From Burkholderiaceae bacterium (GTDB lineage: Bacteria; Pseudomonadota; Gammaproteobacteria; Burkholderiales; Burkholderiaceae), in assembly GCA_021166835.1 (NCBI GenBank), contig JAJPEN010000006.1, positions 36,296-100,295 of the forward strand: a DNA stretch of 64,000 nt, read 5' to 3'. A program made the position numbers and the translations under genes. Positions within the stretch are counted from its first letter, which is position 1, and each line of letters begins with the position of its first letter. Shown piece by piece: positions 18,600 to 27,557 of this stretch. Under the pieces are notes generated by a model. That model saw only the letters and a program-made list of their open reading frames with translations. It made no database searches and was not told the origin of the DNA.

Positions 18600-19517
18600 G
18601 TGATCTTCGTCTCGCTCACCACCATTCGATCCCGGCTCGAGCGCGTGGACGAGATTCTCGCGTCGCTGCTGCACCAGTCGCGATCGCCGGATGCGATCCT
18701 GCTGAACGTGTCGCATGAGCCGTTCCTACTCGACGAGGGAATCGACGAACCCGACCTCGAGCGCTTCACGACCGCTGTCGTGCGCAACGACGACCGGATC
18801 CGGGTGCGCTTCGTCGAAAACCTCGGTTCGTATCGCAAGATCGTCCCGGCGCTCGAGAGCGTTCGCGACCCCGACGACATCATCGTTACCGCCGACGACG
18901 ACATTCCGTATGCGCCGCACTGGCTCGAACGACTGGTCGAGCAGGTCGGCGACACGCCCGCGACACCCGCGTACCGATGCCGGCAGCTCAGCTGGGACGG
19001 CGCGTGTCTGCGTCCCTACGAAAAATGGCCTTTCGTCGGAGACGGAGTCGTTCCCGCCGAGCGCGAGCCGCGACTCGATCTGCTCCCGACGAGCGGCGCC
19101 GGCATCGCCTTCCGCCGCGGATACTTCGACGAATCGGATCCGCTGGACGAACTTCGGCGCCTCGCACCGATGCAGGACGACATCGCACTGCGGCTGCTGA
19201 TGCTCTCCAAGAACGTGGCGGTCGCCTGGCGACCATCCGATGCCCACGGCGAGCGCTTCGAGGAGTTCCGCTCGCACGAGAACGTCGTCGACCTGTACCG
19301 GCACAACCGGCGCGCCGACTGGCTCGGGCACACGCCCAACGACGCGGCGCTGCGCCGGGTCGCGGCGCTGCTCGCCCCGCGCGCCCGGGCCCCGGAAGCG
19401 CGCGAATGGTTCGAGCGCATCCGGCGCGGCACGGCGCTTCCGCGCCGGATCGACCGCCGCCTGCGCGAGCTGTACTGGGAGTACCGAAGCGCGCGCCGGC
19501 GCGAAGCAGCGCACTGA
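18600..19517 (+). CDS. Glycosyltransferase-like protein (GT-A)
   Basis: A 305-residue protein beginning IFVSLTTIRSRLERVDEIL, a GT-A-like opening, with VTADDDIPY at about residue 96 as the DXD-type metal site. SGAGIAFRR and QDDIALRLL are the later conserved segments of this transferase type. GTG 18600 is chosen because GACGGAG lies 9 bp upstream and the fold starts at once. It precedes the GT4 gene at 19550 by 32 bp. A function in exopolysaccharide assembly is inferred from context. Confidence 0.7.
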   Translation: MIFVSLTTIRSRLERVDEILASLLHQSRSPDAILLNVSHEPFLLDEGIDEPDLERFTTAVVRNDDRIRVRFVENLGSYRKIVPALESVRDPDDIIVTADDDIPYAPHWLERLVEQVGDTPATPAYRCRQLSWDGACLRPYEKWPFVGDGVVPAEREPRLDLLPTSGAGIAFRRGYFDESDPLDELRRLAPMQDDIALRLLMLSKNVAVAWRPSDAHGERFEEFRSHENVVDLYRHNRRADWLGHTPNDAALRRVAALLAPRARAPEAREWFERIRRGTALPRRIDRRLRELYWEYRSARRREAAH

Positions 19518-19549
19518 AGCGCGCGCCCGCCGATGCGATACTCGCGCCG

Positions 19550-20887
19550 ATGAAACGCGCGCTGCTGATCGGATTCCAGTTTCCGCCGCTGGTCGGCACC
19601 AGCGGCGTGCAGCGGATGCTGCGCTTCGCCGAGCACCTCCCGGCATACGGGTGGAAGCCCTACGTGTTGACCGCGTCGGCAGGAGCGATGCCGCAGACCG
19701 ATCCGCGAACCCTGCACGACATCCCCGAAGGCGTGACCGTCGTCCGCTCGTTCGCCCTGGATGCGGCGCGTCATCTCGCGATCGGAGGCCGCTACTGGCG
19801 CCGCCTGGCGATCCCCGATCGCTGGGCCTCGTGGATTCCCTTCGCCGTACGCGACGCCTGCCGGTTGATCGATCGCGAGGCGATCGACGCCGTGTGGACG
19901 ACCTACCCGATCGCCTCCGCACACCGGATCGGCAACTGGGTGCACCGGCTGCGGGGCCGACCGTGGATCGCCGATTTCCGCGATCCGATGGCGCAGGACG
20001 ACTACCCGAGCGACCCGCTGCTGTGGCGCAGCTTCGAGCGTATCGAGCGCGAGGCGGCACGCCGCGCCGCCTTCCTCACCTTCACCTCGCCCGGTGCGCG
20101 CGATCTCTACGCACGCCGCTACGGAGCCTCGTTCGACGACGCGCGCTTCACGCTGTTGATGAACGGCTATGACGAGGGCAGCTTCGCCGGCATCGAAGTC
20201 ACGCCGCCGCCCGCGCGCGCGCCGTCGAACGACGCTCCGCTCGTGCTGCTGCACAGCGGCGTCGTCTATCCCAGCGAACGGGATCCGACGCAGTTGTTCG
20301 CCGCGCTCGCATCGCTGCGCGCGCGTGGAGCCGTGTCGCGCCGGACCCTGCGGCTCCGCTTCCGCGCTTCATCGCACGACGCGATGCTCCAGGAGCTGGC
20401 GGCTCGCCATGCGGTGGGCGACCTGATCGAGCTGCTGCCGCCGATCGGCTATCGCGACGCCCTGGCCGAGATGCGCGAGGCCGACGGGCTGCTCGTGCTG
20501 CAGGCGGCGAACTGCAACGGCCAGATCCCGGCCAAGCTCTACGAGTACCTGCGCGCGCAACGGCCGATTCTCGCGCTCGCCGACCCTGCCGGCGACACCG
20601 GACGGCTCGTCGCCTCGCTCGGCTCGCCGCACGTGGCGGCCCTCGAGGATGCGCAGGCGATCGAGTCGGCATTGGCGGATTTCCTCGATGCGATTCGACG
20701 TGGCGCTGGCTTCGTCGTCGCCGGGGAACGCGTGGCCGCGTTTTCGCGCGGGCGACTCACCGGCGAGCTCGCCCGGCTGCTCGATGCGGCAACGACCGGC
20801 GAGGCGGTCACGCAGCCTGCTTCGGCGATGCGAGGTTCCGCAGTGCGCGCAGGCCGAAACGCGTCCGCGTCCGGTCCCACGGAGTGA
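19550..20887 (+). CDS. Family 4 glycosyltransferase
   Basis: A 445-residue GT-B enzyme. FQFPPLVGTSGVQRMLRFA is the usual N-terminal acceptor-binding start, WIADFRDPMAQDDYP follows, and LMNGYDEGSF begins the donor domain. NGQIPAKLYEYLRAQRPIL is the C-terminal donor motif (K and E conserved). A GATACT -10-like box at 19537-19542 is 7 bp from the ATG with no Shine-Dalgarno between, so the transcript may be leaderless. Its last 80 bases overlap the 3-prime end of the convergent deacetylase gene. Confidence 0.82.
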   Translation: MKRALLIGFQFPPLVGTSGVQRMLRFAEHLPAYGWKPYVLTASAGAMPQTDPRTLHDIPEGVTVVRSFALDAARHLAIGGRYWRRLAIPDRWASWIPFAVRDACRLIDREAIDAVWTTYPIASAHRIGNWVHRLRGRPWIADFRDPMAQDDYPSDPLLWRSFERIEREAARRAAFLTFTSPGARDLYARRYGASFDDARFTLLMNGYDEGSFAGIEVTPPPARAPSNDAPLVLLHSGVVYPSERDPTQLFAALASLRARGAVSRRTLRLRFRASSHDAMLQELAARHAVGDLIELLPPIGYRDALAEMREADGLLVLQAANCNGQIPAKLYEYLRAQRPILALADPAGDTGRLVASLGSPHVAALEDAQAIESALADFLDAIRRGAGFVVAGERVAAFSRGRLTGELARLLDAATTGEAVTQPASAMRGSAVRAGRNASASGPTE

Positions 20888-21818
20888 AACGCGGAAGCAT
20901 CGACACATCGGTGCCGCGCTCGGCGGCACCCGGTTCGGTGGTGAACGCGAAACGATAGCCGGCCCGCAGGGCCATCGCGGCGTGCGTCGGATCGAAATCG
21001 CGGCCGAGACGCCCGTTCGGATACGCGAAGAGGTCGATCTCCTCGCCGAGCAGCGCGCGCAGATCGTCGCGTCCGCCGCGAATCTCCTCCCACGAAGCAT
21101 CCTCTTCGAGCGCGACGAGGATCGGGTGCGTGCGGGTGTGTCCGCCTACCGTCATCCCGCGCAGACGCAGCTCGCGCACCTGCTCGGGCCGCATCATCGG
21201 GTCGAAGCGGACACGGACGCCGCAATGCGTTTCGAGCCGCTCGACCGCCTGCTCGCGCTCGTGCGGCGATCGGTGCTTCACCAGCGCGATGATGCGTTCG
21301 GCGCCCGCGCGACGCGACGCTGCGTCGCCGATCGAGAGACGCGCCGCATCCGGATCGGCAGGCCCGGAAATTCCGTTCGGCGGGCCGGCCGCGGCGCCAT
21401 CGAGCAGCGCGCCGACGTCGATCGTCATACGTTCGGTACGCCGCAGCGCCTCGAAGATCCGGTCGTTGAACATCGCCCCGCCCTGCAGATAAGCCGTTGC
21501 GATGAAGAACGCTGCCCGCACGCCGTGACGCTCGAGAATCGGCAACGCGATCTCCGCGTTGTCGCGGTAGCCGTCGTCGAAGGTGAGGACGGCCGCGCGC
21601 GCGGGGAGCGTGCCGGCGACCAGGCGCTCGCAGGCCTCGATCGGATCGAGCACGTGGAACTGCGACCCGATCCAGCGCACGATCGCCTCGAAGCGCCGCG
21701 CATCGGGCTCCCCGGGGAACATCGGGTCGGTCCGTTCCGGCACGCGATGGAACAGGAACGCAGCCAGGCGCGCGCGCTCGCCGGCGGGCGACACCGCCGC
21801 CGTCAGCCAGCGGATCAA
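20808..21818 (-). CDS. Polysaccharide deacetylase (NodB homology, carbohydrate esterase 4)
   Basis: A 336-residue deacetylase. TFDDGYRDNA at about residue 66 carries the catalytic Asp and the metal Asp; GGHTRTHP near 205 carries the metal-binding histidines; FAYPNG follows. It should remove acetyl groups from amino sugars of the polymer. No signal peptide is evident. The start is TTG 21818, which overlaps the stop of the upstream synthetase-like gene as TTGA and has GAGAGGG 7 bp before it; no ATG lies near the fold. It is the last gene of a four-gene operon. Confidence 0.82.
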   Translation of the reverse strand: MIRWLTAAVSPAGERARLAAFLFHRVPERTDPMFPGEPDARRFEAIVRWIGSQFHVLDPIEACERLVAGTLPARAAVLTFDDGYRDNAEIALPILERHGVRAAFFIATAYLQGGAMFNDRIFEALRRTERMTIDVGALLDGAAAGPPNGISGPADPDAARLSIGDAASRRAGAERIIALVKHRSPHEREQAVERLETHCGVRVRFDPMMRPEQVRELRLRGMTVGGHTRTHPILVALEEDASWEEIRGGRDDLRALLGEEIDLFAYPNGRLGRDFDPTHAAMALRAGYRFAFTTEPGAAERGTDVSMLPRFTPWDRTRTRFGLRALRNLASPKQAA

Positions 21819-23638
21819 TGCCGGACCCTCTCGTCGGCCATCGGCGAGGCGCGCAGCCACAGCTCGAGAATCATCAGCACCCACACCATCGTCCCGTAGT
21901 AGCCGGCGTGCCCGGCCTTCAGGTGCGCCAGCAGCGCATCGAGGAACTCGCCGCGGATCACGCCGCGCGCGGACAACGAACGCAGCGCGTCGTCGGCCGT
22001 CGCCCGCAGCCGCTCGTGCGTGAGCAGCCAGTCGCCGAAGGGCACTCCGAAGCCCTGCTTCTTCTTGTCGATGATCTCGTCGGGCAGGAAGCCGCGCAGC
22101 GATTCGCGGAAGAAATGCCGCAGGCGCCGCCCCTTGAGCTTCTGCTCGGGCGCCAGGCGCAGCGAATGCTCGACCAGCGCCTGCGTGAGCATCGGAAAGC
22201 ACACCTCGACGCCCGCCGCGTGGCACATGCGGGTGACCTTCGGCAGGTCGCTGTCGGCGAGCGTGAACTTGAAGTCCCACGCGAGCAGCTTGTCGATCTG
22301 CGACATCGGCTCCTCGGCGGCACGCGCGCGCTGCCAGACCTCGCGCTCGAGGGCGAGCGGTTCGTCCGCGCGCACGTCGGCGAGAAACCGGTCGGTGAAC
22401 ACGCGCGTTGCGCCGAGCCGGTTCAACAGGTTGTAGCGCGCCTGCAGCCGATCGGGCAGCGGCTCCTTCGCCTGCTCGACGTAGCTGCGCGCCTTCGCCA
22501 CGTATTTCGCGTCCACGCCGCGCATCGCGCCGAACAGCAGCGGCTCGACGAGCGCCGCGCGCATTGGCCCGGGTACTCGGTCGTACAGCGCGAACACCGC
22601 CTGCTTCGCATAGCGCTCGTTGCCGCCGTACAGCTCGTCGCCGCCGTCGCCGCCGAGCATGCGTGCGACGCCGGCCTCGCGCGCGAGGCTGGCGCAGAAG
22701 AAGGTCGGCACCGCCGAAGAGTTGCCGAAAGGCTGCTCGTACTGCGTGGCGACCGCCTCGACGCCGTTGGATACGTCGTCGGGCGTCAGGTAGTACTCGG
22801 TGTGGTCGGTGCCGAAATGCTTCGCGGCCAGGCGCGAGTAGTGCGACTCGTCGTAGCCGCCGACGTCGAAGCCGATCGAGAACGTGCGCGCCGGTGCGCC
22901 GTACTGCTTCGTGACGAGCCCGGCGATGGTCGAGCTGTCGGTGCCGCCCGACAGGAAGCAGCCGATGCGCTCGCGAGCGTGCCCCGCGGTGCACTCGGCA
23001 ACGCCGCGCGCGAGCGCGTCGAGGAACTCGCCCTTCTCGCGCTCGAAATCGAAGGGTCGATGCTCGTCGAACACCGGTTGCCACCAGCGGACGAGTTCCG
23101 CCGCGCCGCGCTCGATGCGAAGCGCCTCGCCGAGGTCGAGCCGGCGCACGCCGCGGCAGATGCTGTACGGCGCCGGGATCATGTGGAAATACGCGTAGTC
23201 GAACGCCGCCTGCCAGTCGACCTCGGCGGCCACGTCGGCGCGATTGGCGGCATCCGCCGGGCGGGCGCCGAAGCCGATCCGCCCCGGCTGCTCGCAGAAG
23301 AAGAGCGGAAAGGTCGAGAAACGATCGACGGCGAGCAGCGCTCGGCGGCGCTCGGCGTCCCACAGCGCGATCAGGAACTCGCCGGCGATCGACCCGAGCA
23401 CTTCATCGCCGCGCTGCTGCCAGGCATCGAGAAGCGCCTGTGCCGGATCGCGCAGCACCTCGCCGAGCGGCGAGTCCAGGAAGCGCAGCCGCCCGAATAC
23501 GAGCGCACCCGAGCCTGCGCGCTGCACGAGCGAACGGCCCGGCGCGGAATTCGTCGCCGGATCGGGCGCGAGATCGACGCGTCCGGTCGCGGAATCGATC
23601 GTGCCGCCAAAGGGAATCGGCAGGCGTGAATGCTTCAA
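21815..23638 (-). CDS. Asparagine synthetase-like protein lacking the glutaminase cysteine
   Basis: A 607-residue protein. Residues 20-190 keep the outline of the class II glutaminase domain (GEFLIALWD, LAVDRFSTFPLF), but there is no Met-Cys start and no catalytic Cys2. The synthetase domain is intact: SGGTDSS at 230-236 and LGGDGGDE at 328-335. It should activate a carboxylate with ATP and use free ammonia or another amine. The start is TTG 23638: a GGCGGAGG ribosome site lies 7 bp upstream and the codon overlaps the decarboxylase stop (TTGA). Located in the ligase-decarboxylase operon of exosortase A loci. Confidence 0.8.
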   Translation of the reverse strand: MKHSRLPIPFGGTIDSATGRVDLAPDPATNSAPGRSLVQRAGSGALVFGRLRFLDSPLGEVLRDPAQALLDAWQQRGDEVLGSIAGEFLIALWDAERRRALLAVDRFSTFPLFFCEQPGRIGFGARPADAANRADVAAEVDWQAAFDYAYFHMIPAPYSICRGVRRLDLGEALRIERGAAELVRWWQPVFDEHRPFDFEREKGEFLDALARGVAECTAGHARERIGCFLSGGTDSSTIAGLVTKQYGAPARTFSIGFDVGGYDESHYSRLAAKHFGTDHTEYYLTPDDVSNGVEAVATQYEQPFGNSSAVPTFFCASLAREAGVARMLGGDGGDELYGGNERYAKQAVFALYDRVPGPMRAALVEPLLFGAMRGVDAKYVAKARSYVEQAKEPLPDRLQARYNLLNRLGATRVFTDRFLADVRADEPLALEREVWQRARAAEEPMSQIDKLLAWDFKFTLADSDLPKVTRMCHAAGVEVCFPMLTQALVEHSLRLAPEQKLKGRRLRHFFRESLRGFLPDEIIDKKKQGFGVPFGDWLLTHERLRATADDALRSLSARGVIRGEFLDALLAHLKAGHAGYYGTMVWVLMILELWLRASPMADERVRH

Positions 23639-24870
23639 ACCAGAACCTCCGCCGGAGCCGGATGACCGAGAAAGGCGGTCGGGCTTGCGGTGAGGCCGTA
23701 GGCCCCGGACTGGAACACCGCGATCAGGTCTCCGGGCTCGGCATGCGCGAGCGGCATCCGGTCGGCGAGCAGGTCGAGCGGCGTGCACAGCGGGCCGACC
23801 ACCGACTGCACTTCGTCGAGCGGCGCGCCGATGCGGTTGGCCACCGCGACCGGATAATTCTTGCGCAGCACCTGGCCGAAGTTGCCCGACGCGGACAGAT
23901 GATGATGCAGCCCGCCGTCGGTGACGAGAAAGACCTGTCCGCACGACTCCTTTCTCTCGAGCACGCGGCAGACGTAGACCCCGGCTTCGGCGACGAAATA
24001 GCGGCCCAGCTCGATCACGAGCGGCGCGCCGATCTCGCCCGCTGCGCGCGAACACAGCGTCTGCAGGTTCTCGCCGATCGGCGCGAGATCGAGCGGCTGC
24101 TCTCCGGGGAAGTACGGCACGCCGAAACCGCCGCCCAGGTTCAGCCACTGCACCGGCTCTCCCCAGTGCGCGAGCAGTCGGCGGCCGAGCTCGTAGGTCT
24201 TCGACTGGGCGTCGACGATCGCGTCGGCACGCAGGTTCTGCGAGCCGCCGAAGATGTGCAGGCCGACGAGCGCGAGGCCACGCGCGCGCATCGCATCGAG
24301 CACCTCGGGCAGCTTCGCCTCGTCGATGCCGAAGGGTTTCGGCCCGCCGCCCATCTTCATCCCCGATGCCTTCAGCTCGAAGGCCGGATTCACTCGCAAT
24401 GCCACGCGCGGCGGCACGCCGAGCGCGTTGCCCGCCTCGACCGCGGCGTCGAGCTGCGCCACCGACTCGGCAGTCATCGTGATGCCCGCGGCTACCGCTC
24501 GCCGGATCTCGGCATGCGTCTTGCCGGGTCCCGCGAAACTGATCCGCGCGGGGTCGACGCCCGCATCGAGGGCAACCGCCATCTCCTGCGCGGAGGCGAC
24601 GTCGAGACCGTCGGTGAGCGCCGCCAGGTGCTGCACGAGCGCCGGCATCGGGTTCGCCTTGATCGCGTAGTGCAGGTGCAGGCCGCAGGGCAGGGCCTCG
24701 CGCAGCGAACGCACGCGCGCGGCGATTGCCGCGCGATCGTAGGCATAGAACGGCGTGCGCCCCACGCGCTCGGCCAGTCGGCCGATCGGAACGCCGCCCA
24801 CCGCGAGCGCGGTGCCGGAGACATCGAAGGCCCGGATCGGCGCGTGCTGGGCGAAACGGATTTCCGTCAC
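23635..24870 (-). CDS. PLP-dependent decarboxylase, exosortase A system-associated
   Basis: A 411-residue fold-type III decarboxylase related to diaminopimelate and ornithine decarboxylases and matching TIGR03099. HYAIKANP (about residue 64) carries the PLP lysine; GGGFGVPYFPGEQPLD binds the phosphate; ELGRYFVAEAG and GPLCTPLD complete the active site. It likely decarboxylates an amino acid destined for attachment to the acyl carrier or to the sugar. GTG 24870 is used: it overlaps the ligase stop (GTGA). The gene runs directly into the synthetase-like gene. Confidence 0.88.
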   Translation of the reverse strand: MTEIRFAQHAPIRAFDVSGTALAVGGVPIGRLAERVGRTPFYAYDRAAIAARVRSLREALPCGLHLHYAIKANPMPALVQHLAALTDGLDVASAQEMAVALDAGVDPARISFAGPGKTHAEIRRAVAAGITMTAESVAQLDAAVEAGNALGVPPRVALRVNPAFELKASGMKMGGGPKPFGIDEAKLPEVLDAMRARGLALVGLHIFGGSQNLRADAIVDAQSKTYELGRRLLAHWGEPVQWLNLGGGFGVPYFPGEQPLDLAPIGENLQTLCSRAAGEIGAPLVIELGRYFVAEAGVYVCRVLERKESCGQVFLVTDGGLHHHLSASGNFGQVLRKNYPVAVANRIGAPLDEVQSVVGPLCTPLDLLADRMPLAHAEPGDLIAVFQSGAYGLTASPTAFLGHPAPAEVLV

Positions 24871-26465
24871 GAGAACAGTCCCCTGCGTTCGGCGGCGAGC
24901 TGCTTGCGGTCGATCTTGCCGTTCGCGTTGCGCGGCAGCGATCCCTCCACCCAGTCGATTCGCTGCGGCAGCATGTACGTCGGCAACCGATCGCGGCACT
25001 CCTTCAGCAGCCCGTCGGTATCGGCCGTCCGGCCTTCGGCAGGCACCGCGACCAGCACGATCGCCTGCCCCAGCGCCGGATGCTCGACGCCGAAGGCCGC
25101 CACCTCGGCCACCTGTCCGCTGGCGTAGACCGCCTCCTCGACCTCGGTGGGGCTTACGCGGTAGCCCGAGGTCTTGATCATCTCGTCGCGCCGGCTGACG
25201 AAATAGAGGAAGCCCTCCTCGTCGCGCTTCACGGTGTCTCCCGACCACACCGCCATCTCCGTGAGGACGAGCTCCTTGCGCTGCCCGGGGAGCGGCCGGA
25301 AGCGCTCGGCGGTCTTCTCCGGATCGTTCCAGTAGCCCAGCGAGACCAGCGCTCCGCGGTGCACGAGCTCGCCCGGCTCGCCCGGTGCGCATTCGGTGCC
25401 GTCGTCGCGCACGACGAGCACCTCGGCGTTCGGAATCGCCTTGCCGATCGACGTCGGCCGACGATCGACCTCCTCGGGCGGCAGGTAGGTCGATCGGAAG
25501 GCCTCGGTGAGGCCGTACATCAGGTAAGGCTTCGCGCTCGGCACGCGCCTGCGCAGCTCGGCGAGCGTGGCCGTGGGCATCGCCCCGCCCGAGTTCGTGA
25601 AGTAGCGAAGATGCGCATCGATCGACGCCGGCCAGTCGAGCGCCGCGAGCTGGATCCACAGCGGCGGCACGGCGGCGAGCCCCGTGATGCGCTCACGCAC
25701 CAGCGCACGCAGCACGTCCTGCGGCAGCAGGTAGTTGTGCAGCACCGCGGTCGCTCCCACCAGGAAAGCGGTCGTCAACTGCGACATCCCGTAGTCGAAG
25801 GACAGCGGCAGCACCGCGAGGATGCGATCTTCGGCCGTGTTGCCGAGATAGGTCGAGACGCTGTGCGCGCCCTCCACGATGTTCCGGTGCGAGAGCACGA
25901 CGCCCTTCGGACGGCCGGTGCTGCCGGACGTGTAGAGGATCGCCGCCATGTCCACGTCGAGCACGCGCGACACGGGCGAGCGGTCGTCGGACGCGGCAGC
26001 CATCGCGTCTTCCCAGCGTGCGACCCGGATGCCGCGACCTTCGTTCGCGGCGGGCAGGTCGTCGGCGCCGGCGCCGACGACGACCACGTGGCGCAGATCC
26101 GGCCCCGGCTCGTCGAGCGCGAGCAGGCTCGCGGCGCGCTGCGCGGTCGTCACCAGGATCTCGACATTGCAGTCGCGCGCGATGTAGGAGGCCTGCTCGG
26201 CCTTGAGCAGCGGGTTGATCGGCACGAAGACCGCACCAGCGCGCGCAGTGCCCCAGGTGGCGACGATCGTTTCGGCGCGCTTCTCGATCCAGATACCGAT
26301 GCGCGCGGCGCGCGCAACGTCGAGCGAACGCAGCGCGGCGGCGAAACGCCGCACCTGGCCGGCCAGTTCGGCATACGAAAGCGCGGCCTTGCCGGCCACC
26401 AGGGCGGTCGATTCGGCACGACGGTCGGCCGACCGGTCGAGCAGGTCGGAAAACAATTCGGACAT
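24867..26465 (-). CDS. Acyl-CoA ligase (AMP-forming), exosortase A system-associated
   Basis: A 532-residue adenylating enzyme, family TIGR03098. The P-loop-like ILYTSGSTGRPKGV is near residue 180, YGLTEAFRSTYLP near 320 and the catalytic lysine motif NGKIDRKQL lies at the end. It should activate an acid or amino acid as adenylate and load it on a carrier, plausibly the divergent acyl carrier protein at 26596. GAGGAAGG lies before ATG 26465. First gene of the operon ligase, decarboxylase, synthetase-like, deacetylase. Confidence 0.88.
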   Translation of the reverse strand: MSELFSDLLDRSADRRAESTALVAGKAALSYAELAGQVRRFAAALRSLDVARAARIGIWIEKRAETIVATWGTARAGAVFVPINPLLKAEQASYIARDCNVEILVTTAQRAASLLALDEPGPDLRHVVVVGAGADDLPAANEGRGIRVARWEDAMAAASDDRSPVSRVLDVDMAAILYTSGSTGRPKGVVLSHRNIVEGAHSVSTYLGNTAEDRILAVLPLSFDYGMSQLTTAFLVGATAVLHNYLLPQDVLRALVRERITGLAAVPPLWIQLAALDWPASIDAHLRYFTNSGGAMPTATLAELRRRVPSAKPYLMYGLTEAFRSTYLPPEEVDRRPTSIGKAIPNAEVLVVRDDGTECAPGEPGELVHRGALVSLGYWNDPEKTAERFRPLPGQRKELVLTEMAVWSGDTVKRDEEGFLYFVSRRDEMIKTSGYRVSPTEVEEAVYASGQVAEVAAFGVEHPALGQAIVLVAVPAEGRTADTDGLLKECRDRLPTYMLPQRIDWVEGSLPRNANGKIDRKQLAAERRGLFS

Positions 26466-26552
26466 GGAGCCTTCCTCGGGGAGCCCGCAGTGTATCGACT
26501 TCGCCCGGCGCCGGACGTCAGGTTTCTCACGTACCGGCTTTGGCAAGGAAGA

Positions 26553-26558
26553 TAGAAT
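26553..26558 (+). promoter_or_regulatory. Candidate -10 element for the acyl carrier protein gene
   Basis: TAGAAT inside GATAGAATG, 38 bp before the ATG at 26596. The same GATAGAATG string precedes the hydrolase-like gene at 47067, suggesting a recurring promoter core. No convincing -35 was found. The ATG inside this string (26557) is in frame with the carrier protein and would add 13 residues, so start choice and promoter reading compete. Confidence 0.4.
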
Positions 26559-26595
26559 GCCCGCGAGACCCCATTCCCGGAACGGACTTCCATCG

Positions 26596-26850
26596 ATGTT
26601 GTCCCGCGACTCGCTTCGAGCCATCCTGAGCGCACAGCTCGGGACGGCGTATCCGCCGTCCCACTTCGAGGAATCGACGCCGCTGCTCGGCAGCATCCCC
26701 GAGCTCGACTCGATGGCGGTCGTGGGCATTCTCGCCGCGATCGAGGACACCACCGGGATGGCCATCCCCGACGACGAGGTCAGTGCCGATGTATTTGCAA
26801 CCTTCGGAACGCTGCGTGAATTCGTCGAGAGCCAGTGCAAGGCCGCGTGA
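26596..26850 (+). CDS. Acyl carrier protein
   Basis: An 84-residue acidic helical protein. ELDSMAVVGILAAIED contains the serine that would receive phosphopantetheine, in the DSM form of the usual DSL motif. It is divergent from the acyl-CoA ligase, its probable partner for loading. ATG 26596 gives the normal carrier-protein length; an in-frame ATG at 26557 with AGGAAG upstream is the alternative. The TPR protein follows after 4 bp. Confidence 0.82.
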   Translation: MLSRDSLRAILSAQLGTAYPPSHFEESTPLLGSIPELDSMAVVGILAAIEDTTGMAIPDDEVSADVFATFGTLREFVESQCKAA

Positions 26851-26854
26851 GGCG

Positions 26855-27532
26855 ATGCGGATCGCGCTGCGCTGGATTCTTGCGGGGTCGCTTTCGCTCG
26901 CCGCGTTTGCCGCTGCGGCGCAGGACCGCGCGCCGGCCGACGAACCACCGAGCACTCCGCTGCCGCGCGCCGTCGGACTGTGCGGAGAACTGGGCAACGC
27001 CTACGGTCCCTTCGACTACCGTACGGACAAGAACAAGCTCGGCGTGGTCGAAGCTTTCCACTTCACGCCGTCGGTCGAGAACCTGCAGCACGGCAAGTCG
27101 GGCTCGCTCGGCGGCGACCTCGACTACACGCTGCGCGCGTTCCCGAACCACCACCGCGCCCTGTACGCGATGATGCGCCTCGGCGAGCGTTCCGGCACGA
27201 GTACGGCGCACGGGGCACACTTTCCCGTGGAATGCTATTTCGAACGTGCGATTCGCTTCCGACCCGACGACGCGCAGGTGCACGCGCTCTACGGCTTCTT
27301 CCTGGTCAAGGGGAAGCGCCTGGACGAAGCCCGAAAGCAGTTCGAAGCGGCCGAGAAGCTCGATCCGCAGGACCCGCAGGTGCTCTACAACATCGGGCTC
27401 GGCTACGCCGATCTGAAGGACTACGACAAGTCGCTGCAGTACGCGCACAAGGCCTACAAGGCCGGCGTTCGCTTCGGCGGATTGCGCGAGCGCCTGCAGC
27501 AGGCGGGTCGCTGGCGCGACGCGAGCGGTTGA
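26855..27532 (+). CDS. Periplasmic tetratricopeptide-repeat protein
   Basis: A 225-residue protein with a signal peptide ending near AAAAQD (residue 22). The mature part has a Cys- and Gly-containing N-terminal region and at least two TPR units (AQVHALYGFFLVKGKRLDEA, QVLYNIGLGYADLKDYDKS). It probably acts as a protein-protein adaptor in the periplasm. Its place just after the acyl carrier protein gene suggests a part in the polysaccharide system. No enzymatic motif is visible. Confidence 0.72.
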   Translation: MRIALRWILAGSLSLAAFAAAAQDRAPADEPPSTPLPRAVGLCGELGNAYGPFDYRTDKNKLGVVEAFHFTPSVENLQHGKSGSLGGDLDYTLRAFPNHHRALYAMMRLGERSGTSTAHGAHFPVECYFERAIRFRPDDAQVHALYGFFLVKGKRLDEARKQFEAAEKLDPQDPQVLYNIGLGYADLKDYDKSLQYAHKAYKAGVRFGGLRERLQQAGRWRDASG

Positions 27533-27557
27533 TTCCCTCGAGCCCGTCGCCCATACC

